Below, in pieces: positions 8,542 to 17,178 of a stretch of DNA of 64,000 nucleotides. Position 1 is the first letter of the stretch, and each line of letters starts with the position of its first letter. The DNA comes from Cerasibacillus terrae. GTDB lineage: Bacteria > Bacillota > Bacilli > Bacillales > Amphibacillaceae. Location of the stretch: the NCBI RefSeq assembly GCF_008039555.1, contig NZ_VDUW01000002.1, positions 310,001-374,000 on the forward strand, read 5' to 3'. The position numbers were made by a program, and so were the translations under genes. The notes below the pieces were generated by a model. That model did not search any database. It saw only the letters and a program-made list of their open reading frames with translations, and was not told where the DNA came from.

Positions 8542-9285
8542 ATGTTGAGAATGAAAATACAGTCAAACATACAATATAAGCAATTACCATCTTTCGTAAA
8601 AGAACAATTAAGCTTTGCAGACCCTGAACGTGTAAAATGGGATACAATTGCTTTCATACTATTTTTATATGATGCTCCTTTAGGATTATCATTTCTCGCA
8701 CTACCGAAAATGGAATTTGTATGGTTGATTATGCCATTTGCACTTATATTAAATATTTGGTGGTTACGCTTGTTAATTAAAAATCCATACTCTACTCAAT
8801 TTGAAATGATTAGATTTATAGGAGTATATGGGGTGTTTGGTGCAATCACATTTTTTATTATGTTGCAGGCTATTTCTTATTATTCAATGAATATTCATTC
8901 AATCATGTACTATGTCCTATTAAATCTGGCCATTTTAGTCAGTTCTTATATCATAATCAAATATCAAATTGTGAAATATAAAGATATACATTTGAAACTA
9001 GAGCAAAAGGAAAAAAAGAAAATAACTTCAAAAGACAGCGCAGTGATTGCAATAACCCCAGTTTTAGGATTGATGGTTGGTCGATTCGTAGGTAAAACAG
9101 AAGTATTAAAGTATTATTATGTTCTTGCAGTTGATGTTTTTTTAATTCTAATATTTGTATATGCTGCCGCCAAGTTTATCCATAGGTACTTTTTCATGAA
9201 AGCAAATATGCGTTTTGTCTCATATGAAGAGCCTACAAAAAAAGAAAAGAAAAAACTGATTGAAAAAGGAGTGGAGTTTAAATAA
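8542..9285 (+). CDS. Multi-spanning membrane protein, candidate immunity to orphan LXG toxin (copy 1)
   Basis: A 247-residue protein of unknown family with about six hydrophobic helices in two clusters separated by a charged linker (near residue 150), and a basic C-terminus rich in Lys/Glu. It directly follows the truncated toxin module and overlaps the DUF4176 start codon by a base (TAATGG). A close paralogue at 10017 sits in the same position in the next cassette. Its place between a hydrophobic, presumably membrane-active toxin and a DUF4176 gene mirrors the DUF443-like gene of cassette 1, so an immunity role is a reasonable inference. The start follows AGGAAAGGAAAG; ATG 8551 is an alternative. 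Confidence 0.65.
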   Translation: MLRMKIQSNIQYKQLPSFVKEQLSFADPERVKWDTIAFILFLYDAPLGLSFLALPKMEFVWLIMPFALILNIWWLRLLIKNPYSTQFEMIRFIGVYGVFGAITFFIMLQAISYYSMNIHSIMYYVLLNLAILVSSYIIIKYQIVKYKDIHLKLEQKEKKKITSKDSAVIAITPVLGLMVGRFVGKTEVLKYYYVLAVDVFLILIFVYAAAKFIHRYFFMKANMRFVSYEEPTKKEKKKLIEKGVEFK

Positions 9286-9572
9286 TGGAAGCACTATTAC
9301 CAAATGGTTCAATTGTTCTATTAAAAGGTGGAAATAAGCGATTAATGATTTATGGTAGAAAACAAATTGTTACGGGAGAAGGAAACGAAGAAACTCAAAA
9401 AGAATCAATTGCAGGAACAATGTTTGATTATCTTGGTGTTCCGTATCCAGAAGGCTATATTAACCAGGATTATGCGTATGTTTTTAATCACTCTGATATC
9501 ATTGATATTATTTTTCGAGGGTATGAGGATGAAGAAGAGGAAGATTTTCAGGAAATCTTAAAAAAGGCTTAA
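9285..9572 (+). CDS. DUF4176-family protein of LXG locus (copy 2)
   Basis: A 95-residue protein beginning MEALLPNGSIVLLKGGNKR, with FDYLGVPYPEGY and FNHSDIIDIIFRGYEDEEEE later. It is related to the protein at 6975 and shares the Asp/Glu-rich end. Its ATG overlaps the stop of the membrane-protein gene, indicating translational coupling. It remains intact although the toxin gene in front of it has lost its start. A broken copy with the same first 26 residues, differing at only one or two positions, lies at 10760. Function unknown beyond its constant association with LXG loci. Confidence 0.75.
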   Translation: MEALLPNGSIVLLKGGNKRLMIYGRKQIVTGEGNEETQKESIAGTMFDYLGVPYPEGYINQDYAYVFNHSDIIDIIFRGYEDEEEEDFQEILKKA

Positions 9573-9610
9573 TTGTACGTGAATTAGTTCATATAAAATA
9601 TGATAATACG

Positions 9611-9657
9611 AAGCGTAATACTCCTTATTTTAAAGCGGAGGTATTACGCTTGTTTTT
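9611..9657 (+). terminator. Rho-independent terminator after orphan cassette 1
   Basis: A long stem: AAGCGTAATAC at 9611-9621 pairs with GTATTACGCTT at 9641-9651, extended inward by a few pairs with one bulge, followed by TGTTTTTG. Confidence 0.9.
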
Positions 9658-9704
9658 GCAGTAGACAAAGGAGACGACTAAATTATTCATAAATCTTGAG
9701 TTAG

Positions 9705-9992
9705 CCGCTTCTACAGCTGGGAAATGAAGAATCAACATCTAGAATCATAGGAGATGCTGGAGTTGATGTCGGTATTGGGGCTGTGTCTCTAGTTGCTGCA
9801 GGAGCTGTTACTGCAACGGCTATTGGTATAGGAGGTGCTCCGTTTATTGTGGGTGCGATAGTAGGTTTTGGAATTTCTACATTCATATCAGTAGGCTTAA
9901 ACTGGGAGGGGAAAACAGGAAAAAGCATATCAAAAAAATTAAAAGATGGTGTTCACAGCACTTTTAATACGGTAGCGGGATGGTTCAAATAA
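9705..9992 (+). pseudogene. LXG toxin C-terminal remnant (second orphan module)
   Basis: Only the last 95 or so codons of a toxin related to the one ending at 8517 remain. Bases 9726-9992 match its end in frame, from the ESTSRIIGDAGVDVGIG segment to the shared ending VAGWFK, with divergence in the central Gly/Ala-rich hydrophobic part. Upstream, bases 9661-9722 do not match and contain a stop at 9702-9704. There is no start codon with a ribosome site; GTG 9783 is only a formal start. It is a relic that precedes its own copy of the membrane-protein gene. Confidence 0.8.
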
Positions 9993-10016
9993 GGTTCTTA
10001 AACTAGGAAAGGAAAG

Positions 10017-10760
10017 ATGTTGAGAATGAAAATAAAGTCAGACATACAATATAAGCAATTACCATCTTTTGTAATAGAACAATTACGCTTTGTATACCCA
10101 GAAGATGTAAAATGGGGTTTAGCAACTTTTGTACTCGTATTATATGATATCCCTTTGGGGGTATCATTTATCGCACTACCGAAAATGGAACTTGTATGGT
10201 TGATTATGCCATTAGCACTCATTTTACACATTTGGTGTTTACGGTTAATGATCAAAAATCCATACTCTACTCAATTTGAAGTAATTAAATTTATAGGAGT
10301 ATATGGAGTCATTGGTGCAATCACACTTTTTATTATGTTGCAGGCTATTTCTTATTTTACAATGAATATTCATTCAATCATGTACTATGTCCTATTAAAT
10401 CTGGCCATTTTAGTCAGTTCTTATATCATAATCAGATATCAAATTGTGAAATATAAAGATATACATTTGAAAATAGAGCAAAAAGAAGAAAAAAAAGAAA
10501 TGTTAAAATATAACACAGCACTTACGGTATTTCCGGCATTAGGATTGGTTTTTGGTGGACTGGTAGGTAAAACAGAAATATTAAAGTATTATGTTGTTAT
10601 TGGATTAAACATTTTATTTATGTTGTTGTTTATCTACTTTGCCGCCAAGTTTATCCATAGGTACTTTTTTATGAAAGCAAATATGCGTTTTGTCTCATAT
10701 GAAGAGCCTACAAAAAAAGAAAAGAAAAAACTGATTGAAAAAGGAGTGGAGTTTAAATAA
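10017..10760 (+). CDS. Multi-spanning membrane protein, candidate immunity to orphan LXG toxin (copy 2)
   Basis: A 247-residue paralogue of the protein at 8542, same length and topology (about six helices). Identity is uneven: the first 20, the central 90-145 and the last 45 residues are almost the same, also at DNA level, while the stretches around 25-60 and 150-205 differ. This mosaic suggests gene conversion with selection on certain segments. It follows a toxin remnant and overlaps the broken DUF4176 copy (TAATGG). Because the toxin module in front is reduced to its tail, this would be an orphan immunity gene if the immunity idea is right. Confidence 0.65.
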   Translation: MLRMKIKSDIQYKQLPSFVIEQLRFVYPEDVKWGLATFVLVLYDIPLGVSFIALPKMELVWLIMPLALILHIWCLRLMIKNPYSTQFEVIKFIGVYGVIGAITLFIMLQAISYFTMNIHSIMYYVLLNLAILVSSYIIIRYQIVKYKDIHLKIEQKEEKKEMLKYNTALTVFPALGLVFGGLVGKTEILKYYVVIGLNILFMLLFIYFAAKFIHRYFFMKANMRFVSYEEPTKKEKKKLIEKGVEFK

Positions 10761-11195
10761 TGGAAGCACTATTGCCAAATGGGTCTATTGTTCTATTAAA
10801 AGGTGGGAATAAGCGACTAATGGTTTATGGAAGAAAGTAAGTGCAAGCAGAAAAAAAGGTAACGTGGGATTATGTAGCATGTCCTTATTCGCAAGGACAT
10901 CTATCAGATGATACAAATGACCTTTTTAATCGTTCACATATAAAAAATGTTATGTATAAAGGGCTTGAAACAGTATATTATAGACAGATTAAATTTTCAT
11001 CCTTGTTATTACTATCATCCATTCTTTGTTTTATCATCTTATATATTTCCTTCCAGATGGTGGTTCTTTGATGGTGTTGGTTTAAGTGTGGTGGCAGGAG
11101 CCCATATTTTGTTTTTGTCAAAAACACGTTATCAATTATACAAAAATCGAATAGATTTAAAACTAGATAAAGACGAGCCGTATTCGATGCACTAG
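10760..11195 (+). pseudogene. Broken DUF4176 gene with downstream membrane-segment debris
   Basis: ATG 10760 starts a near-copy of the DUF4176 protein at 9285, but an in-frame TAA at 10838-10840 stops it after 26 codons. The same frame continues past the stop (10841 to about 10980) with segments aligning to the rest of DUF4176 (WDYVACPYSQG, FNRSHIKNVMYKG), less the Glu/Thr-rich loop. After that the frame runs into hydrophobic sequence (SLLLLSSILCFIILYI), which continues in another frame to about 11195 (VGLSVVAGAHILFLSKTRY). The last part looks like a decayed membrane protein of unknown origin fused by deletion. Confidence 0.7.
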
Positions 11196-11277
11196 TAGAT
11201 ACAATTTTTATGAATTTAGGCAGGTTGAAAGGGCGAAAAAATAACGTCAAAACATCATATACATGAGGTGATTGTTG

Positions 11278-11826
11278 ATGAAAAAAGCTCTTAATATGGT
11301 TTTAGGTGTAGTTCTGATTATACTTTTAACTGGTTGTTTGAAAGATAGCGACGTAACAGATGAACTAATAGAATATCATAATAATTATTGGATTACTTAT
11401 CAAGTCATGAAAGAAAATAATATAGAAAGTGAAATGTCAGCAATCACTTCTTTTTTATTAAAAGATGATTTACAAGCTATTAAAACTCTCTTTGAAGAAG
11501 ATGTCCTGCCAAATATAGATGAATTAGTTAATTATTTAGAAGGCATTGAATTAGAGAACAAAGAATTAAAGCAATTAAATCAATTACAGATAGAAATTGA
11601 GTTATCTATGTATGATAAATATGAAGAGTTGATTGAAGAAATCGATAATAAAAATGCAAAGAAGATGGAAGTGAAAATAATGAATTTCTATATACTAGGG
11701 GAAGAACAAGATAATGAATTTGATGAAAAAAGAGAAAAGTTAATGGATAAATATGATGTTAAATGGATTAAGGAATATGACGAAGATGGTAATACTATAA
11801 AGAAAATGCAAAAAAAAGATAATTAG
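11278..11826 (+). CDS. Lipoprotein of unknown function (paralogue of 37453)
   Basis: A protein of about 182 residues with a lipoprotein signal: Lys-rich start, hydrophobic stretch, lipobox LLTGC and a Cys near residue 20. The mature part is acidic, helical and Lys/Glu-rich, and contains an EYHNNYWI motif near its start and VKWIKEYDEDG near its end. ATG 11278 is preceded by GAGGTG at a normal distance; TTG 11272 is too close. A paralogue with the same motifs lies at 37453 in the second LXG island. Both sit at the downstream edge of toxin-immunity clusters, so a link to T7SS immunity is possible, but I do not recognise the family. Confidence 0.75.
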   Translation: MKKALNMVLGVVLIILLTGCLKDSDVTDELIEYHNNYWITYQVMKENNIESEMSAITSFLLKDDLQAIKTLFEEDVLPNIDELVNYLEGIELENKELKQLNQLQIEIELSMYDKYEELIEEIDNKNAKKMEVKIMNFYILGEEQDNEFDEKREKLMDKYDVKWIKEYDEDGNTIKKMQKKDN

Positions 11827-12005
11827 TATATTAGTGATGTTATGGACGATTGGTTCGCTATTTACACTTATGGGGATAAGATTATGATTAACTTTTCAAA
11901 AGAAAAAGTGATGTTTGGATACGTAAGGTTTTTCAAAAAGCATGAATGAATAGATCATAATAATTTCTATTAGGTTTGGAACGAATTTTACACTTCGATT
12001 TTTTC

Positions 12006-12039
12006 AAAAAAAATAGTAGATGTAATTTCTTATCTACTA
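12006..12039 (-). terminator. Rho-independent terminator of the lipase/lipoprotein operon
   Basis: On the minus strand an 8-bp stem TAGTAGAT/ATCTACTA (12039-12032 with 12021-12014) is followed by eight T (12013-12006). It lies just past the stop of the minus-strand lipase gene. Confidence 0.8.
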
Positions 12040-12047
12040 ATTCTCGT

Positions 12048-14207
12048 TTAAAACGTTCCTTTACTGATTTGCTCTTTTAAAGTTTCGATATTCTTGACTA
12101 TATTTTTAGATGCTTCAACGTTAGCTTCAATCGCCCCTCCTTCTTCTTGGGACAGTTGGTAAATAATATCAGAAAATACCATTTCGGTTTTCTCTAATAC
12201 AAATTGGGAAGCGGCATTGTATAAAGCTACATTTGAAAAGTTATTTGAAGCAAAAATGGCAGTATCTATATATGGTAAAAGGTCGTTTGTGATATTTGGT
12301 AGACCCATGATTAATCGAGCGACTGCTTTTCTCAAATCCTCTACTTTATTTTCTAAATCAACAATGGGTTGCTTTACCTCATTAACGGCATTTCTAACTT
12401 TACTTTTGAAATCTGTAAATAAATCAATGATAAGGCTAGCTGGATTACCGTTTAATACAATGGATGTGGTAGAGTTGATTGCAAATAAGACACTCTCTAA
12501 AGCTGTTTCAACTGCGATAAGTCCTGCTTCAATGGTTATTAGAACGGGTACTATTTTTCTTGTCACATGTAAACTTAGTTGACCACGTGCCATTTCGATT
12601 TGAATTTCCTTTATTTTCATACCAAGTCCCAAATATGGGGATTCATCTAGAGTGACGGGATCTACGGGTGTGATATCGGTATTGGGGGTATCATGTGTTC
12701 CATTTGAAATGGCATTGCCTAGTTTGTTATCTGTTTCTTCAAATACATCGGCAATATCTCCAACTTGCATACTGTATTGTTTTAATTGCTGTAGGAGTTT
12801 ATCTTTATTTGTTTGAACAATTTCATAATGTGCATTTAGTTCCCCAGAAACAGCATCAATAAAAAAGTCTGTTCCACCTTTGAATAAATCTGGGATGATA
12901 TCGTTAAACATATTGGATACAGCGAAAATAAAATCATTTATAGTTTGTTGGACGGTATTTAACGCTAATCTTACAGGAGATATTAAACTTTCAACATTTA
13001 TATTTGTATTCGATACATATTCTATAATTTCCATCGGTTTTGAATCCAAAATAATATTTAAGAATCCAAGCTTTCCTTCAATTATGTCTACGATATCAAT
13101 TAATCCATCAATTATAGTTATAATATAGTTGCCACTACTTGCTATATTATTAAAAACAGGGTGAAGTGCAATTTGTTCGATAAGTAATTGAAGTTTTTCC
13201 TGTAGATATTCCACTCGTTCTTGGAATTTTTCATGTTCATATTCTACGATTTCCCTACTATTATTAATGTATTCACTTATCTCATGAAATTCATTACTAT
13301 TTATATTTGCGATACCATCGGCTAAATTTCGCATCGCATCAGCGTCAATTTTAATTTTTGTGGAAGGTCCACCATGCAGTGATTCGCCTGTAAAAAGACT
13401 TGTCGCAATATAAAAGTCTGCTGCAATTCGAATCGTTCCGTAACCAGGGTCATTGATAGATTCACCAATCTGAAAATTGTTTGGATCATTTCCTTTTAGA
13501 TATCCAGTGTGATTGGTGATAAACATGTCTAAATGTTGTAAGCCATGATTTATTTTATAATGTTCTCCTGGTATTCGACCCTCAAGCCTTAGATGTTCTA
13601 AAGTCCCTGTTAAAATATCATATGTTCCCATATAATTGACAATATTGTCGTATTCCTTGTCTTTCAACAACCCATAAGGTAATAAAGCTGGATTTAAGGT
13701 AACAGAGCGAACATTTTCATTCTCCACAGCTACGGCATTTGCCAATGCCCCACCTAGGGAATTCCCTGTTACATGGGTAACCGTGCCAACATCTTTATAT
13801 TTATCCTTTACATATTCATAATAATCAACTGCATCTTGGAGTTGCTGTGGCGGATCTTCATGAATAAGCTTTGCATTCGTCTCAATCCAGTCTTCCTTTG
13901 TTTGTTCACTTCCGACATATGCAATGACAATTTCATCAGAATCTACCTTTTTAAGTGCGATAGCATCTAGACCGGAATTGTTGTGGAAACCATCTCCATT
14001 TGGTGTGATGTCAATTAATTCATACTCGTTTCCGTTAACGGAAATAAACTTATCAATATCATCCCGGTTGTAGGCGTGATTACCAGCTATCTGTACTAAA
14101 TCAGCATCGCTTACATCAGATGATTTGATGGTAGAGTTCAATTGCTTGTGATTAATATCAGAAGTATTACTAGTGTCTACCTGTTTTATATTACTCGTCG
14201 TACTCAT
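12048..14207 (-). CDS. TslA-like T7SS lipase effector with reverse-LXG architecture
   Basis: A 719-residue protein with an N-terminal alpha/beta-hydrolase of the lipase class (about residues 35-290) and a long helical C-terminal half. The nucleophile elbow is GNSLGG with Ser150; Asp197 in GTYDILT and a His in HGLQHLDMF (His221 or His225) are candidates for the rest of the triad. There is no signal peptide. The C-terminal 400 residues are alpha-helical with coiled-coil character, as in the T7SS phospholipase TslA of S. aureus, where the targeting helices are C-terminal. Five lipoprotein genes precede it in the same operon; TslA is neutralised by a lipoprotein (TilA). ATG follows GGGAGGAG. Substrate and secretion are inferred. 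Confidence 0.82.
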   Translation of the reverse strand: MSTTSNIKQVDTSNTSDINHKQLNSTIKSSDVSDADLVQIAGNHAYNRDDIDKFISVNGNEYELIDITPNGDGFHNNSGLDAIALKKVDSDEIVIAYVGSEQTKEDWIETNAKLIHEDPPQQLQDAVDYYEYVKDKYKDVGTVTHVTGNSLGGALANAVAVENENVRSVTLNPALLPYGLLKDKEYDNIVNYMGTYDILTGTLEHLRLEGRIPGEHYKINHGLQHLDMFITNHTGYLKGNDPNNFQIGESINDPGYGTIRIAADFYIATSLFTGESLHGGPSTKIKIDADAMRNLADGIANINSNEFHEISEYINNSREIVEYEHEKFQERVEYLQEKLQLLIEQIALHPVFNNIASSGNYIITIIDGLIDIVDIIEGKLGFLNIILDSKPMEIIEYVSNTNINVESLISPVRLALNTVQQTINDFIFAVSNMFNDIIPDLFKGGTDFFIDAVSGELNAHYEIVQTNKDKLLQQLKQYSMQVGDIADVFEETDNKLGNAISNGTHDTPNTDITPVDPVTLDESPYLGLGMKIKEIQIEMARGQLSLHVTRKIVPVLITIEAGLIAVETALESVLFAINSTTSIVLNGNPASLIIDLFTDFKSKVRNAVNEVKQPIVDLENKVEDLRKAVARLIMGLPNITNDLLPYIDTAIFASNNFSNVALYNAASQFVLEKTEMVFSDIIYQLSQEEGGAIEANVEASKNIVKNIETLKEQISKGTF

Positions 14208-14224
14208 TTATTTGCTCCTCCCTT

Positions 14225-15148
14225 TTAATTCTTAATAATTTGATCTGGTGTTTTTTTACTTAGTGTTGTATTTTTTCTTCCAGAACCTCTCATTTGATCT
14301 ATCTTATTATCATTTAAATATATAGAGTATGACCCTTTAGGAAGGTCTTGCATTTTCTCAATGTCATGAGTAATTGTATCGAATATTTCTTGATCGGGTT
14401 TTACGTCTTTTTCTTTCATAAAAAAGTCCATAGATATATTTATATATTCAGGATTGACTGGATTTTTAGTGAAAAACTCCTGTAAATCATCTATATTCAT
14501 TTTGGGGTTTTCTATATACTCATCAAATAACTTTTTAAATGTATCTCCAGCAACAGATATAAAGTAGTGTGGTGTTGCATACCCGTGTACGATATTGGTA
14601 TTTTGTAATGCTTCCTTATTTTTTCCTACAATGGGATATTTCTTTTTTAAACTTTGTATATAATGATCTAAATTACTAAATTCCTCTTTATTGTACATAA
14701 CATATAATCCACTTTTAATCCCTTGCTCCACTTCTCCTTCTAGTGTGAATATCTGGTCAGTCGCAACTGTTTTAGAATTAAAATCAACTGGAACAATGGC
14801 AAATGTGTAGAAAAACGGTTCATTCTTGGATTCTACCGTGACAGATACGGCGTCTTTCGCACCAATGAAATGATTTACTTTTACTTCTGTTTTATAATTT
14901 TCTAGGAAAAATTTCTCGACTGCTTTTACAATTTCTCCCTTTTGTTGCTTGGCAATGTCAACCGCTTCTTCCTGGCCACCTCTTAATGTATACCCCTCTC
15001 CATCATAGTCTTGCACACTTACGTACTGTTCCTCTTGGTTCTGTTGATCGGTTACGTTGTTCGTTTCTTCTTTTGTATTTTCCAAGTTAAAACACCCTCC
15101 TAAAAGTAATGTACTGCATGTAATTACTAAGATAGTAGCTTTCTTCAA
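14225..15148 (-). CDS. DUF1672-like lipoprotein, candidate lipase immunity (copy 1)
   Basis: A protein of about 307 residues with a lipoprotein signal ending LLLGGC. It contains the block shared by all five copies: SVQDYDGEGYTLRGG, then VDIAKQQKGEIVKAVEKFFL, VNHFIGAKDAVSVTVES and DQIFTLEGEVE. I set the start at TTG (15148-15146) because GGGAGGT stands seven bases before it; the ATG further upstream has no site. It is the last lipoprotein gene, 17 bases before the lipase gene. The pattern fits DUF1672, to my recollection a tandem lipoprotein family in staphylococci. Anchored on the outer membrane face, it could block the lipase before it reaches the bilayer; that is inference. Confidence 0.78.
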   Translation of the reverse strand: MKKATILVITCSTLLLGGCFNLENTKEETNNVTDQQNQEEQYVSVQDYDGEGYTLRGGQEEAVDIAKQQKGEIVKAVEKFFLENYKTEVKVNHFIGAKDAVSVTVESKNEPFFYTFAIVPVDFNSKTVATDQIFTLEGEVEQGIKSGLYVMYNKEEFSNLDHYIQSLKKKYPIVGKNKEALQNTNIVHGYATPHYFISVAGDTFKKLFDEYIENPKMNIDDLQEFFTKNPVNPEYINISMDFFMKEKDVKPDQEIFDTITHDIEKMQDLPKGSYSIYLNDNKIDQMRGSGRKNTTLSKKTPDQIIKN

Positions 15149-15204
15149 TATATAAACCTCCCACATTCTATTTATTTATATATATTTTAACTTACTCCTT
15201 TCAT

Positions 15205-16113
15205 TTAATTTTTAATTATTTTCTCCGGGTAGTTTCCGCTGATTCCGTTTTTGCCTAGTGCACTATGTCTGTTTATCTCGTTTTCATATATGAATAGTGA
15301 ATAAGAACCATGCGGAATATTTGTTTTTCTTTTAATATCATTGACAATCATCTCAAAAATCTCCTGATCAGGTTCTATATCACTATCTTCCATAAAGAGA
15401 TTTAATGTAATCGTAATATATTTAGAATCAATTGGATTATCTTTTAGAAATTGTTGCAAGTCTTGTTTATCTAAACTAGGATTATCCATGTATTTCTCAA
15501 ATAATAGATTAAATGTCTCACCTACTGGAGTAACAAAATAATAAGGTGTTGCATAGCCGTGTATTGAATTTGTGTTTTGAATCGCCTCTTTATTCATTCC
15601 TATAATTGGATATTCTTTATCTAGAGTTTGTAAGTAGTTATCCAAATTAGAAAATTCCTCCTCATAGGCCATCACATATAGTCCACCTTTAATTCCTTTC
15701 TCTACTTCTCCTTCCAGTGTAAAAACTTGATCTGTAGCAACTGTTTTAGATTTAAAATTAACTGGTACAATGGCAAATGAGTAGAAAAACGGTTCATTCA
15801 CGGATTCGACTGTGACAGATACAGCATCTTTCGCACCAATGAAATGATTTACTTTTACTTCTGTTTTATAATTATTTAGGAAAAATTCCTCGACTGCTTT
15901 TACAATTTCTTTTTTATGTTGTTTGGCAATGTCAACCGCTTCATCTCGGCCACCTCTTAACGTGTATCCTTCGCCATCATAGTCTTGCACACTTATGTAT
16001 TGTTCATCTTCTTGATTCTGTTGTTTAGTCGCTTCTTTTGAGTTTTCCATGTTAAAACACCCTACTAAAAGGAGTGTACAGCATGTGATAAACAAGGTAG
16101 AAGTTTTATTCAA
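15205..16113 (-). CDS. DUF1672-like lipoprotein, candidate lipase immunity (copy 2)
   Basis: A 302-residue paralogue with lipobox LLLVGC and the common YISVQDYDGEGYTLRGG block. It starts at TTG 16113 behind GGAGG. The first 160 or so mature residues are nearly the same as in the other copies, even in DNA, while the C-terminal third varies (here it ends SGNYPEKIIKN with a conserved GSYSLFIYENEIN segment). It lies 56 bases upstream of copy 1 in the transcript. The conserved front and variable back suggest recognition of different lipase variants by the back part, which is my inference. Confidence 0.78.
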   Translation of the reverse strand: MNKTSTLFITCCTLLLVGCFNMENSKEATKQQNQEDEQYISVQDYDGEGYTLRGGRDEAVDIAKQHKKEIVKAVEEFFLNNYKTEVKVNHFIGAKDAVSVTVESVNEPFFYSFAIVPVNFKSKTVATDQVFTLEGEVEKGIKGGLYVMAYEEEFSNLDNYLQTLDKEYPIIGMNKEAIQNTNSIHGYATPYYFVTPVGETFNLLFEKYMDNPSLDKQDLQQFLKDNPIDSKYITITLNLFMEDSDIEPDQEIFEMIVNDIKRKTNIPHGSYSLFIYENEINRHSALGKNGISGNYPEKIIKN

Positions 16114-16218
16114 GATCGAAACCTCCTAAAGTATCAATTCAAGAGATAAGTATTCATGAACTGGTAATGAATTTATTCCTCACAGTATTGCCGGTTATAA
16201 AATATTCGCTTTCCTTAT

Positions 16219-17130
16219 CTATTCTTTAATAATGCTATCAGGGTAGCTAACGCTTATTGCATTTTTCCCCATGGCTGTCTGTTTATTAATATCATTATCA
16301 TTTAAAAAAATGGAATATGAACCTTTGGGGATATCCGCCATTTCTTTAATATCTTTAACAATCATATTAAAAATCTTTTGGTCAGGTTCCACATCTTTTG
16401 CTTCCATAAAGAATTCAATTGAAATAGTTATATATTCAGGATCAATTGGATTTGAAATAAGAAATTTCTTAATCTTCTTTTTGTTTATCGTAGGGTTTTT
16501 CATGTATCTATCGAACAATTCATCCATGGTATATGATCCGATTGATATAAAATAGTAAGGCTTAGCATATCCACGTATGATATTTGTATTTTGAATAGCT
16601 GTTTTATTTATACTTATAATAGGATGCTCTTTTTCAATTTTTTCGAGATACTTATCTAAGTTAGAAAATTCCTCTTCATAAGCCATGGCATATAGGCCCG
16701 TTTGGATATCTTGTTCTACTTCTCCTTCCAGTGTAAAAACTTGGTCAGTCGCAACTGTTTTAGATTTAAAATCAACTGGAACAATGGCATAGGAGTAGAA
16801 AAATGGTTTATTCACGGATTCGACTGTGACAGATACAGCATCTTTCGCACCAATGAAATGATTTACTTTTACTTCTATTTTATAATTTTCTAGGAAAAAT
16901 TTCTCGACTGCCTTTACAATTTCCTCTTTATGTTGTTCGGCAATGTCAACCGCTTCTTCCTGCCCACCTCGTAACGTGTATCCTTCACCATCATAGTCTT
17001 GCACACTTATGTATTGTTCATCTTCTTTATTTCTTTGCTTTTCCATTTCCGCATTTTCATTTTCTTGGTTAAGGCATCCTCCTAAAAGGATCATACAGCA
17101 TGTGATACAGAAGATAGTATTTTTTTTCAA
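16219..17130 (-). CDS. DUF1672-like lipoprotein, candidate lipase immunity (copy 3)
   Basis: A 303-residue paralogue, lipobox ILLGGC, with the shared N-terminal block (QDYDGEGYTLRGG, NHFIGAKDAVSVTVES). The start is TTG 17130 behind CAGGAGGG. The gap to copy 2 (105 bases) is the longest in the array, but no terminator is visible in it. Its C-terminal part has YAKPYYFISIGSY and GSYSIFLNDNDIN, closest to copy 5 in its final segment (MGKNAISVSYPDSIIKE). All residues of the signal and the shared block look intact. Confidence 0.78.
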   Translation of the reverse strand: MKKNTIFCITCCMILLGGCLNQENENAEMEKQRNKEDEQYISVQDYDGEGYTLRGGQEEAVDIAEQHKEEIVKAVEKFFLENYKIEVKVNHFIGAKDAVSVTVESVNKPFFYSYAIVPVDFKSKTVATDQVFTLEGEVEQDIQTGLYAMAYEEEFSNLDKYLEKIEKEHPIISINKTAIQNTNIIRGYAKPYYFISIGSYTMDELFDRYMKNPTINKKKIKKFLISNPIDPEYITISIEFFMEAKDVEPDQKIFNMIVKDIKEMADIPKGSYSIFLNDNDINKQTAMGKNAISVSYPDSIIKE

Positions 17131-17178
17131 AATGAAGCCCTCCTGAGCTTTTGTGGTGTAATCCTATAAACACTCTTT

